A DNA stretch of 56,588 nucleotides from Pirellulales bacterium (GTDB lineage: Bacteria > Planctomycetota > Planctomycetia > Pirellulales > Thermoguttaceae). The notes under the pieces were generated by a model. The model had not been told where the DNA came from. It saw only the letters and a program-made list of their open reading frames with translations, and did no database searches. A program made the translations under genes and the position numbers. The stretch is from NCBI GenBank assembly GCA_020846145.1, contig JADLEL010000189.1, forward strand, positions 1 through 56,588, given 5' to 3'. How positions within the stretch are numbered: the first letter of the stretch is position 1; each line of letters begins with the position of its first letter. This document shows, piece after piece, positions 24,773-32,863 of the stretch.

Positions 24773-25959
24773 CTATCATCTTTCCGTGGAGTAGCCGGGA
24801 GATTGTCCCTTTCGTTTCGGAACAAGATCAGGGCGTTCGCAATTGCCCGCGGATGGCCGTCGGACGGGGAATTGAGAATTTTGCCCAGCGCCCAGAGGGT
24901 CGATGAACCGCCGCCGTCGAGTTCCACGGCTTCGACGCAGCCGTATTCGCGCATCAATGCCGCCATCTCGGGATAGGTCATGCCGATGGAGAGGCCCCGT
25001 TGACGACCGTCCACCACGAGGAAAAACAGGTGCCGGTCGTTCCAGCCGATCATCGAGCGCGGGTGCCGCGGCTGATTTTCGGGACCGAGATCGGGCGACT
25101 TGCCATTTTTTATCAAGACGCGGCCCGCGCCAATCGCCGTTTTCACGCCATTCAGGTCCGGAAAGGTCTCTATCGCTAGTTGCAGCACGTCCCCCGCTTT
25201 GACTGCCGGCGGCGCGAGCTTCGGCCCGATCGAGAGAATCAATTTGTCGCATTGAAGCGGGCTATTGCCGGCAGCGCAAACCCATGCAATTCTCGCGGAA
25301 TAAGTTTTTCCCGCCTGGATTGGCAGCCAAGGTCGGCCGGCAACGCGCTCGAGGACAAATTCCTTTCCGCCCGCGGTGCGCGTCGTTGGCGGCTGCCGGA
25401 GCGGTTCGTTGGGCCGCAAGCCGAGCGTGGGCGTGTAGAGGATCGCTTCGTCGTCTTTCCGCGCCTCATTCAACCCCAAGGGAGTCTCCGTCTTTCCATC
25501 GGGCCAAAGCACTCGCAATTTCGATTTCACCGGGCCGATCTTCGGTTTCCCATCGGGTGCAATCCAGAAGGAGTTGCCCGTCGGCCTGCTGACCAATTCT
25601 CCGCGGGCAATTTGCAGGCCCCGCGGATCGCCCTGGTACGGTCCTTGCTGAATGACGAAGAAATCGCCGTTGATGGCCGCGACGGCGCGCTTTTTCGCGG
25701 CGGCGGCCGTTCGGCTCGCGATGCCATCGAGCGGTTCCAGGCCGAAAACCGTGCCTTGCCCCAAGCCCGTCTGCAAGTCCCACTGCTGCCGGCGATCGAT
25801 TCGCAGAACGTGGATGGAAAGCGGGCCCTCCGCGCGAACGTCGTGCCGGTATGCCACGCCCCGGCATAAGGACTGGAATGCGATCGGCTCGTAGGCGGTC
25901 CCCATGCGTCCGAGAAGCGCAACCGCCAGAACCAACGCCAATAACGGTATTTTTCTCAT
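24769..25959 (-). CDS. Phosphodiester glycosidase family (NAGPA domain) protein
   Basis: The 396-residue protein has a signal peptide (MRKIPLLALVLAVALLGRMGTA) and the NAGPA-type domain. Motifs are AAINGDFF (~residue 95), RHPRSMIGWNDRHLFFLVVDGRQ, GMTYPEMAALMREYGCVEAVELDGGGSSTLW. This family cleaves phosphodiester-linked sugars (the human enzyme uncovers mannose-6-phosphate); bacterial members are usually exported and act in the envelope. The core domain is complete. The last residues (PRKDDR) are followed by a TAA that belongs to the terminal repeat of a MITE, so the natural C terminus may once have been longer. Confidence 0.88.
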   Translation of the reverse strand: MRKIPLLALVLAVALLGRMGTAYEPIAFQSLCRGVAYRHDVRAEGPLSIHVLRIDRRQQWDLQTGLGQGTVFGLEPLDGIASRTAAAAKKRAVAAINGDFFVIQQGPYQGDPRGLQIARGELVSRPTGNSFWIAPDGKPKIGPVKSKLRVLWPDGKTETPLGLNEARKDDEAILYTPTLGLRPNEPLRQPPTTRTAGGKEFVLERVAGRPWLPIQAGKTYSARIAWVCAAGNSPLQCDKLILSIGPKLAPPAVKAGDVLQLAIETFPDLNGVKTAIGAGRVLIKNGKSPDLGPENQPRHPRSMIGWNDRHLFFLVVDGRQRGLSIGMTYPEMAALMREYGCVEAVELDGGGSSTLWALGKILNSPSDGHPRAIANALILFRNERDNLPATPRKDDR

Positions 25960-26020
25960 TTTTCGCTTGCGATTCGCGGCCCTTGGCAGCCTGTTGAAAA
26001 AGGCGGATATTTAGTTTTGG

Positions 26021-26093
26021 GCGCCATGCCCACGCTTGCCGTGGGCATGTTTTCCACGGGATTCTCATGCTCGCGCAAGCGCGAGCATGGCAC
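26021..26093 (+). repeat. Palindromic repeat family D, copy 2
   Basis: A GCCATGCCCACGCTTGCC hairpin is followed by a second hairpin CATGCTCGCGCAAGCGCGAGCATG. It lies in the gap between the kinase-tubulin gene end and the glycosidase start. Confidence 0.8.
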
Positions 26094-26116
26094 CCGATCA
26101 CTTTTTCAAGAGGCAG

Positions 26117-29100
26117 TTAAAACCCGCGCGGCCAGGAGACGTCGATGCGGGCCCGGAGTTTGGCGGCGATCGCGCGGCAATCCTCCTGGTTTTCCAGCAA
26201 TTGCGCGGCGATCCTGAGCGGCGGAACGCGTTCGACTTCGAAACAAAAGAAGACTTCGGGGCTCGACGTCCGGGCGATGCTGGGAGCCGCTTGCATTGCC
26301 GCTTCGATTTTTTGCTTCACGGTTTCCAGCGCCGCGCCCGACGGGCAGGCCAGCAGCAGGCGCTGCGCGCCGCCGTAGCAAGAGTGCTGCGGCGATTGCG
26401 CCCGTTCGAGGATCGCTTTCAGCGGGGAGGAACCGTTCGGCTCCATCGCGTCGGATGACGGAAACAAACCGGCGAGGTCGATTTCCCGCAACAGATCGCC
26501 GAGTTCGAAGCGGACCGATTTCCGCAGCAACTCGGCCCATTCCTTGACCGTATGCGCTCTCGTTGGGGCGTTCTCTTCCGCGCCGAAGATATCGGCCAAT
26601 ATCGTTCGCAGCACGCGGCGTTCCAACTTGCCGGTCAAAGCGCGTTGATTTTTCCGCAGCAGTTCCGCCCAAGCGCCGTTCAGGAGCCGCTGGAATGCCC
26701 CGCCGCGGTCTCCATCGGGAGATTCCGCTTGCGGCTCGGCGCGTTGAAATTCTTGAAAGACGGCTTGCATTTCCTGCCGCATTTCGCGCAACTGCTCGTT
26801 CAGCACGGTCAGACCGGCGTGCAGGGAATGCCAGAGATAGCGCCGACCGTGCAGCACGACCAATTCCAGCCGCCACCGCGCATAGTCGCTCCAGCAGGAC
26901 GCCAAGGGAGTCCGTTTCTCGCGGGTAAATAGGCGTCGGAACCAAGACTTCGTTTCGGCGTCGGGCGACGAGACGAGCAGCACTTCCGCTTGGGCGAGGA
27001 TTTCCCGCAAGCGATCCTGCCGCTTGCAGGCGTCGCGCTCGCGCCGCAATAGTTCGAGCAGCAGATCGTCGATGGTTTTTTGCATGCCCGGCAAGCCGCT
27101 TTCTGCGCTTTCGAGTTGCCGCAGGATCCGTTTTCGCAGCGCAACCCCTTCCTCGGCGGCCAGACGGCGGAGCTGCAAGAGAACCGGCTCGTCGGCCGCG
27201 GCGGTGGAATCGACGCCGTTTTCGACGAACGAGCGGACGGTCGCGAACAACGCGTCCAGGGTCTTTTCCGCGCGGTCGGCCGGATTATCGAGATCCGCGG
27301 CGGGATTCGCAAGTTGATAGGTTTTTTCCAGCGTTTCCCGCAGGGCGCATTCATTGCTGGAATGAACTTGCTCGTGGACGACCGCATCGACTCTTTCGCT
27401 TAACGCGTCGAAATCGAGATGCGCGTTCCCCGCCGCGCCGGACCGGGCGGCCTCGAAATTCGCCGCGAGAGCCGCGGACCGGGCGAGGGAAACCGACGGC
27501 AAAATGCCGGGCGCGAGCGTGCGCGGCGCGAGTTCCCGCGGCATTTGCCGCCATTGATCCGCAAGACTGCCGCAGAGCGTTTCGAGGTCGGCCGCCGGAA
27601 TGTCGTCGGCCGTGAATCCGATCCGGCTCAAGCCCATGCTCCGCAGCGTCCCCTCCGCCGAAGCCGGCATTTCGCTGGAAGCCGGGGAAGTCCGGCACCG
27701 CGCGAAGAAATCCCGGCAAGCGGTCGAGGTATCCAAGGCGAGATACTCGGCAATCTTTTCCGTCGCGGCATCGAACTGCGAATCGCCGAGGTCGTCGCCC
27801 AGATGCACGAAGTAGGTGTCGTCGAAAGGCGGCCGGCCTTCTTCGGCGGGCATTCCCCAGGCCGCTTCGCCCGGATAGCTCCGCCGATAGGCCTGCAATT
27901 CGGCGAGGCAGGCGTAGGAATTGGCGACGGCCAACTTCTTTTCGGCGGCGTGCCGGGAGGTGCCGTGCAGCAATATGCCGCAAATCCTGGCGGAAGCGAT
28001 CCCTTCCTGCGAGAGCGCTTGCCGAACGGCGTAGGCCAAGTCGAGAATCATCCCGCCGCCGGTGCCGCCGGAAATCGATGCGACGAGATAAATGAGCGGC
28101 GCCGTTTCGGAGACCGGCAATTTCGTTCGTTGGGCGGCGGCTTCGACCGCCGCGGGAGAAACGATATTTTTCAACATCTTGCGGATTCGCGCATTCGCCT
28201 GCCGCGCGTTGTCGATCAAAGCCAATCGCCCCAAAGGCCGCAGACCCTCGGTGTGCAGGGAACGCGGAATGTTGTAAATCCAGCGGTGCCCCAGCCAACG
28301 CATGAGTCCGTCCGCCCGCTCGCGGTAGTCTTCGGATTTCCGCAGCGGCAAAAGCTCCGATTGAATGCGCCGGCGGGCGGAATCGGTCGAGGTCGTTTGG
28401 CCGAGCGTTTGCGGATCGGTGTCGATCAGCAGCGCTTGGAAGATCGGAATTTCCTCCAAGTCTCCGAAACGCGCTTCCCAACGATGCTGCAATTGCCGAA
28501 GAACGCGGGCCGCCGTGCCGCCCGCGCCGATCACCAGGGTGGGCCGGAGATGCACCTCGGTGAACGGTTGCTCCCAGGCCGAGAGGTTCTCGAATTCCAG
28601 GGGCGGGAGTTCCAAAGGCAACGGCGTTACCCGATCCCGCTCCGCGGAGTCGATCGCGCCGAGCTTCTCCCGGACGCTCGTATCGAGCCCTTCGCAAACC
28701 GCGTCGGAAAAAGGCGCCTCCTCCCCAAGTGAAGATTTCTCGCACGGCGCGGGCGCGGATTCGGCCGAACTTTGCCAAACCGCGTTGCGGCGGGACTGCG
28801 CTTCGGTGTCGCAATTCGGCTCGGCGTTCGAGAGCGTAATGGTGGGAATGATCTCGCGCGCCGGAACGCGATCGGTCCGCGGCGCGGCGGGAGCGAATTC
28901 GACGTCCATCGCCCCTTGCAGCGCTTCGATCAGGCCGCGGCAAGTGTCGAATCGCTTTTGCGGATCCTTATCCATAGCGCGCGCCAAAATCGGCCGATCG
29001 CCCGGCGGGACCGGCGTCAGCCGCGGATGCCCGTGCAAATGCTGGCTGGTCAATTGCGCGACCGTTTTGCCGGGGAAGGGCAAAATGCCGCTCAGCATCT

Positions 29101-29710
29101 CTTGATAGACGATCGCCAGGCTGTATTGATCGCTGTGCAGGCTCGGATGGGCGTCGAAGACTTCGGGCGCGGCGTAAATGGGCGTCATCCCGCCCATCAG
29201 CGAACAGGTAACGTCTTGTACGTCCTTCACCAACCCGAAATCGGCGACTTTCACCCGCCCGCCCACGATCAGCAGATTTTCCGGCTTGATGTCGAGATGC
29301 TGGAGCAGGAAGTGTTCGCACATGTAATCGAGCGCGTCGGCGGCGTCGTGCAGATAGCGCAGCAACTCGTCGCGGGGAATCCCCGGCAAGCCCTGGGCCT
29401 TGCAGGCCTCGAAGCGATCGTGGAGCGACGCCTCGGCCAACTCCGTGACGATCACCAGTTGGCCGTCGATGACTTCGATCCGCTCCAGCGAGAGCAGAAA
29501 CGGATGCCGCACCTCCTTGATCCGATGCAGGGCCTTGAGTTCGCAGCTCGCGCGCTCCTCGTCGAAGCGCCCGTAGATGAATTTCACGGCCTTCAACAGC
29601 CCGCCGGGGGCCTCGGCTCTCCAGACTTCGCCGTAGCCGCCGGAGCCGATGCGCTCCTGCAGCGAATACCCGGCGACGAGTTCGGCGGTTTTATTGATGA
29701 GTGCCGGCAC
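26117..29710 (-). CDS. Ser/Thr protein kinase fused to a tubulin-like GTPase domain
   Basis: This is a 1197-residue protein with three parts. Residues 14-270 are a Hanks-type kinase with P-loop IGSGGYGEVW, Lys43, a complete catalytic loop HLDIKPEN (Asp140, Asn145; the usual HRD Arg is Leu), DFG (Asp157) and APEV. Residues 271-385 are a disordered linker. Residues ~388-680 look like a tubulin-like (Tubulin_2 type) domain: VIGAGGTAARVL, then the G-box SISGGTGGGM (545-554), the nucleotide-binding signature of the FtsZ/tubulin fold. Residues ~690-1197 are mostly alpha-helical. No membrane segment is seen. The FHA-EAL-like gene ends 20 bases inside its start, so the two are co-translated. Substrate and polymerisation are unknown. 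Confidence 0.85.
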   Translation of the reverse strand: MPALINKTAELVAGYSLQERIGSGGYGEVWRAEAPGGLLKAVKFIYGRFDEERASCELKALHRIKEVRHPFLLSLERIEVIDGQLVIVTELAEASLHDRFEACKAQGLPGIPRDELLRYLHDAADALDYMCEHFLLQHLDIKPENLLIVGGRVKVADFGLVKDVQDVTCSLMGGMTPIYAAPEVFDAHPSLHSDQYSLAIVYQEMLSGILPFPGKTVAQLTSQHLHGHPRLTPVPPGDRPILARAMDKDPQKRFDTCRGLIEALQGAMDVEFAPAAPRTDRVPAREIIPTITLSNAEPNCDTEAQSRRNAVWQSSAESAPAPCEKSSLGEEAPFSDAVCEGLDTSVREKLGAIDSAERDRVTPLPLELPPLEFENLSAWEQPFTEVHLRPTLVIGAGGTAARVLRQLQHRWEARFGDLEEIPIFQALLIDTDPQTLGQTTSTDSARRRIQSELLPLRKSEDYRERADGLMRWLGHRWIYNIPRSLHTEGLRPLGRLALIDNARQANARIRKMLKNIVSPAAVEAAAQRTKLPVSETAPLIYLVASISGGTGGGMILDLAYAVRQALSQEGIASARICGILLHGTSRHAAEKKLAVANSYACLAELQAYRRSYPGEAAWGMPAEEGRPPFDDTYFVHLGDDLGDSQFDAATEKIAEYLALDTSTACRDFFARCRTSPASSEMPASAEGTLRSMGLSRIGFTADDIPAADLETLCGSLADQWRQMPRELAPRTLAPGILPSVSLARSAALAANFEAARSGAAGNAHLDFDALSERVDAVVHEQVHSSNECALRETLEKTYQLANPAADLDNPADRAEKTLDALFATVRSFVENGVDSTAAADEPVLLQLRRLAAEEGVALRKRILRQLESAESGLPGMQKTIDDLLLELLRRERDACKRQDRLREILAQAEVLLVSSPDAETKSWFRRLFTREKRTPLASCWSDYARWRLELVVLHGRRYLWHSLHAGLTVLNEQLREMRQEMQAVFQEFQRAEPQAESPDGDRGGAFQRLLNGAWAELLRKNQRALTGKLERRVLRTILADIFGAEENAPTRAHTVKEWAELLRKSVRFELGDLLREIDLAGLFPSSDAMEPNGSSPLKAILERAQSPQHSCYGGAQRLLLACPSGAALETVKQKIEAAMQAAPSIARTSSPEVFFCFEVERVPPLRIAAQLLENQEDCRAIAAKLRARIDVSWPRGF

Positions 29711-30809
29711 GGAAGCTCCCCTGGCCGAAACGGCAGCCTAGTTCCCGGCAAAGCTCCGCTTGCGGCCGGGCGTTAATCCCCAATGCAATCACCTCGCCGC
29801 CGAGTTTCCGCGCGCCGGCGACGATCGCTCGCAACTGGCGCTGCCGCTCGAAATTATTGCCCAGTCCGCGCATGACCGATTTGGCCAACAGCAGGAAGTC
29901 GGGCACGATCTCCATCTGCTGCAGCGCCTTCTCGTGCAGGTCGGCAAAATCGTAATACGCCAATCCCACCTCTTTCGCTCGTAGCTGGCGATGCAACTCC
30001 TGCGCGAACGGCAAATTGCAGGCGGCGGCGTACGGCAAGGCGACGATCAGCCGCCGCTCCGGGGCCGGCAACTCGCGCAGTTTGGCGATCGATTCCACCA
30101 TCCCGCCCGCGCCCAAATCCTTCGTGTCGAAACGGAGGAACAGCGGCCCCGCCCCCGGCAGGTCGGCGGCTTCCTCGGCCGCGATCATCCGCGATAAATG
30201 CCGAATCCGCGCGGTCAGCCGGCAATCGATCGCCAGCACCAAGCGCTCCGCCTCGGAGTATCCCCCCTTCTCGTTCTCGTCCCAACTGCGGGCCTCGTAG
30301 CCGTAGGGTTGCCCGTCGGAGAGCCGAAAGATCGTTTCCCAACTGATGTGCAGGCTGCCCTGCAAGAGCAGTTCTTGAAGCAGCCGCACGGCATGGATCA
30401 CTTGCCGGGGGAGATCGTGCTTGTCCGATTCCGCCGCGGCGAGTTCCATGACTTGCGTGGCCATGCGTTCGGCGCGCTCGGCCGTTCCCGCGTAAAACGT
30501 GAACTCCTCGTTCGCCACCAGCAGCATGTCGCCGTCGTTAAGCGGCGAATCTTGGATGCGGTTGCCGTTGACGAAGGTGCCGTTGGTGCTCCCCAGATCG
30601 ACGATCCGGTAATTGCCGTTCTCTTTGACGATCCGCGCATGCTCGCGGGAGACGCGGCTCGAATCGATCCGAAAATCGACCGCCTCCTTCCGCCCGATGG
30701 TGAAGGGAGTTCTCTCGATGGGGATTTGCCCGGGCAGATCGCTTTCCGGCGATAAATGCTCCAACCAGGGAGTGCCCAACGTCGGCGGATTCAAGAGCTC
30801 GGTTTGCAT
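29691..30809 (-). CDS. FHA domain plus degenerate EAL-like domain protein
   Basis: This is a 372-residue protein. Residues ~25-110 are an FHA phosphothreonine-binding domain (PFTIGRKE, SRVSREHARI, DLGSTNGTFVNGNRI). Residues ~150-370 match the layout of an EAL phosphodiesterase without its chemistry: GYEAR stands for EALLR, LFLRFDTKDL for the next strand, FLLLAKSVMRGL for the KIDRSF region and LGCRFGQGSF for the C-terminal LGCDYGQGY. Cyclic di-GMP hydrolysis is therefore unlikely; binding or a protein-protein role is likelier. The gene overlaps the kinase-tubulin gene by 20 nt, suggesting that the FHA reads phosphothreonine on that kinase or its target. Confidence 0.8.
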   Translation of the reverse strand: MQTELLNPPTLGTPWLEHLSPESDLPGQIPIERTPFTIGRKEAVDFRIDSSRVSREHARIVKENGNYRIVDLGSTNGTFVNGNRIQDSPLNDGDMLLVANEEFTFYAGTAERAERMATQVMELAAAESDKHDLPRQVIHAVRLLQELLLQGSLHISWETIFRLSDGQPYGYEARSWDENEKGGYSEAERLVLAIDCRLTARIRHLSRMIAAEEAADLPGAGPLFLRFDTKDLGAGGMVESIAKLRELPAPERRLIVALPYAAACNLPFAQELHRQLRAKEVGLAYYDFADLHEKALQQMEIVPDFLLLAKSVMRGLGNNFERQRQLRAIVAGARKLGGEVIALGINARPQAELCRELGCRFGQGSFRAGTHQ

Positions 30810-30947
30810 ATATTCGTGATCGCGCAGCCTCGATACGGTCTTTCTCTCGAAAATATAGCATTTTTAGGGAGGGGAGGAAAAACGCGTTGGGGAAAATATT
30901 TATCGCTCCGCCCCCGTTAATTGGCATAACCTATACTTGGACTAGAG

Positions 30948-31084
30948 GTAAGCGTTCACGCCCCGGTCGGGGACTGGTCCATTTTTCGGCGAAATGACGT
31001 ATTTTGCGGACAAACGGCAGGCCGAAAACATGGACCTGTCCCCTTCCCGCGGTGCGAGGGGGACAGTCCCCTGTGAACGGTTAC
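30948..31084 (+). mobile_element. MITE family A, copy 4 (internally deleted) with perfect 8-bp target duplication
   Basis: The 137-base copy keeps both ends (GTAAGCGTTCAC and GTGAACGGTTAC) but has lost about 65 internal bases between two GGGACAGTCC motifs. It is flanked by the identical octamer GACTAGAG at 30940-30947 and 31085-31092. It lies in the 371-base divergent promoter region of the FHA-EAL and receiver-GGDEF genes. Confidence 0.93.
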
Positions 31085-31180
31085 GACTAGAGAATGTATC
31101 GCTTTCCGGCGGAATGGCCCAGAGACAACCGCCCACGGTTGAGCATTCCCCCAAGTCCCAAGATCCAAGACCTTATTCCC

Positions 31181-32563
31181 ATGTGTTCCCAACCGTTAAA
31201 AGTCCTGATCGTCGCCGAGGATCGGAAACTGCTCCGGCGGTTGTCGAAATTTCTCAACACCTTCGGTTACGAAACGCAACAGGTTGCCGATCCGCATCAC
31301 GTCGCGTTCCTGTTGAAAACCTACGCGCCGGACTATCTGATTCTCGACGGCGGCGTCGATCTCACCCCGGCCTTCGCCCTCTGCCGCACCGCGAGCGGCT
31401 CCGAGGACGCCCCCGGCCCCTACACCATGTTGCTGATCGAATCGCCCCAAGTCCGCGACATTTCGGCCGCGCTGCAGGCGGGGGTGGACGATTTCCTCGC
31501 CAAACCCGTCGATTACGGCGAAATTCTCGCCCGCATGCGCGCCGGCGCCCGCCGCCGGGAATTCGAACGCCGATTCCGCGATCGGTGCGGCGTCGAACCG
31601 CATACGGGCCTGCCCAACCGCGGAGTTTTTTGCGCGCGTTTGCAAACCGCCGCGTCGGCGGCGGGTGAAGGCGGCGTTTGCGTGCTGATGGAAGTCGATT
31701 TCCACGCCCAGATCAATGCCGACAAGGAATGGCTGGTCGGCCGCGATATCCTCCGCGAAGTCGCCGCGAAACTGCTCGAGGGCTGCGGCAAGGACGACCT
31801 CGCGGCCTCCTTCGGCGGCGGCCGATTCGGCGTTTTTCTGCCCGCCGCCTCCGAAGCCGAAGCCCAGGCGTGGTCCGAACGAATCCGCTATATACTCCAC
31901 GACATCGAGTTCGATTTCGGCGATGAAAAACGCCGCGTGACGGTCAGCTCGGGCATCATTTCCTTCGCCGGCGGCGGAGACGGCGAAGCCGAGGCGGTCC
32001 TCGAAAAAGCCGCCGCCGCCCTGCAAGTCGCCAAACGCTCCGGCTACAACTACGTCGCCGACGCGCGCGAGTGCGCGGAAGACGCAAAAGCCTGGTCCGA
32101 TCTCGCCGCGCCGGGCGTCATCTTCGAGCGCACCGCCGCCCGCGACGTGATGACTCCCTGCACGCTTTCGCTCCGCCCGGAAGATTCCCTCGACTGCGCG
32201 GACCGCGGTTTCCGCCGCCGTCAAACGAGCCTCCTCCCGGTCGTCAACGCCAAAGGATTGCTGCAAGGCGTGCTCGCCGCCGATTCCCTGCTCGAACGCG
32301 ATTCGACCGAGGCCTATCGCGTCCGCGATCTGATGATCCACGACGTCAAGCGCTTCGCGGAAGACGAGCCGTTCGACAAGATCAAGGATTTTATCGCCGA
32401 CGATTCGCGGCAGTTCGCGGTCGTCGTGCGGCAAGGACGCCCCATCGGTTGGATCGCCCCCCGCAACCTGCTCGCCTTGGGAACCTTCTTGAACGACGAC
32501 ACCTTCCGCGCCGAAAAATCGGACCGCTGCGGCAGCAAGGCCCTCCAAGTCGCCGATCTCTAG
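31181..32563 (+). CDS. Receiver - degenerate GGDEF - CBS-pair signalling protein
   Basis: This is a 460-residue protein. Residues ~5-125 are a receiver domain with the acidic pair at residue 13-14, phospho-acceptor Asp56 (LILDGG) and the Lys of FLAKPVD. Residues ~130-290 follow the GGDEF fold (TGLPNRGVF, then SFGGGRFGVFL), but the catalytic GGDEF is GGGRF, so cyclic di-GMP synthesis is unlikely. Residues ~315-450 contain a pair of CBS domains (RDVMTPCTLSL, VVNAKGLLQGVLAADSLL, IGWIAPRNLL), which usually bind adenine nucleotides. With its divergent FHA-EAL neighbour this makes two degenerate cyclic-di-GMP-type domains. ATG 31181 gives the correct start of the receiver strand. Confidence 0.82.
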   Translation: MCSQPLKVLIVAEDRKLLRRLSKFLNTFGYETQQVADPHHVAFLLKTYAPDYLILDGGVDLTPAFALCRTASGSEDAPGPYTMLLIESPQVRDISAALQAGVDDFLAKPVDYGEILARMRAGARRREFERRFRDRCGVEPHTGLPNRGVFCARLQTAASAAGEGGVCVLMEVDFHAQINADKEWLVGRDILREVAAKLLEGCGKDDLAASFGGGRFGVFLPAASEAEAQAWSERIRYILHDIEFDFGDEKRRVTVSSGIISFAGGGDGEAEAVLEKAAAALQVAKRSGYNYVADARECAEDAKAWSDLAAPGVIFERTAARDVMTPCTLSLRPEDSLDCADRGFRRRQTSLLPVVNAKGLLQGVLAADSLLERDSTEAYRVRDLMIHDVKRFAEDEPFDKIKDFIADDSRQFAVVVRQGRPIGWIAPRNLLALGTFLNDDTFRAEKSDRCGSKALQVADL

Positions 32564-32567
32564 CCTT

Positions 32568-32646
32568 CGTTTAGCCCGGAGCCAACGGCGACGGCGGGGG
32601 AAAATATCGCCACTCCCCAAGTCCGCCGCCGCCGTTGGCTCCGGGC
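32568..32646 (+). repeat. Palindromic repeat family B, copy 3, truncated by a MITE
   Basis: The left arm CGTTTAGCCCGGAGCCAACG is complete. The right arm stops at GGCTCCGGGC, where the MITE terminus GTAAGCG begins, so the last six bases of the repeat are missing. It starts four bases after the stop of the receiver-GGDEF gene. Confidence 0.85.
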
Positions 32647-32799
32647 GTAAGCGTTCGCGCCCCGGTCGGGGACTGGTCCATTTTTCGGCGGGAAAGCGTA
32701 TTTCGCGGAAAAACGGTAGGCCGAAAACATGGACCTGTCCCCTTCCCGCGGCGAGATTCTTTTTTACGACGCGAAAATCGGGACAGTCCACTGTGAACG
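32647..32799 (+). mobile_element. MITE family A, copy 5 (partial)
   Basis: It begins at GTAAGCGTTC, keeps the left two thirds of the element, then jumps to AAAATCGGGACAGTCCAC and stops at GTGAACG. The right GTTAC end is lost and no target duplication can be found. It was inserted into or joined to the family B hairpin. Confidence 0.8.
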
Positions 32800-32802
32800 A
32801 AG

Positions 32803-32845
32803 AAAGCGTCATGCCCGCGATGATCGCGGGCATGACGCTTTTTTT
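32803..32845. terminator. Bidirectional terminator between convergent genes
   Basis: An 18-bp perfect stem begins AAAGCGTCATGCCCGCGA and is followed by its complement and seven T residues. Its A run on the other side serves the reverse strand. It separates the receiver-GGDEF gene from the BI-1 gene. The GTCATGCCCGCG core resembles family D repeats, so a repeat may have been adopted as a terminator. Confidence 0.8.
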
Positions 32846-32863
32846 ATGTTGCGACGTCCAAAA

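Noticed and set aside
27351..28943. A 530-codon frame within the kinase-tubulin gene
   Set aside because: Arg-rich shadow in another frame of the same strand, lacking any known pattern.
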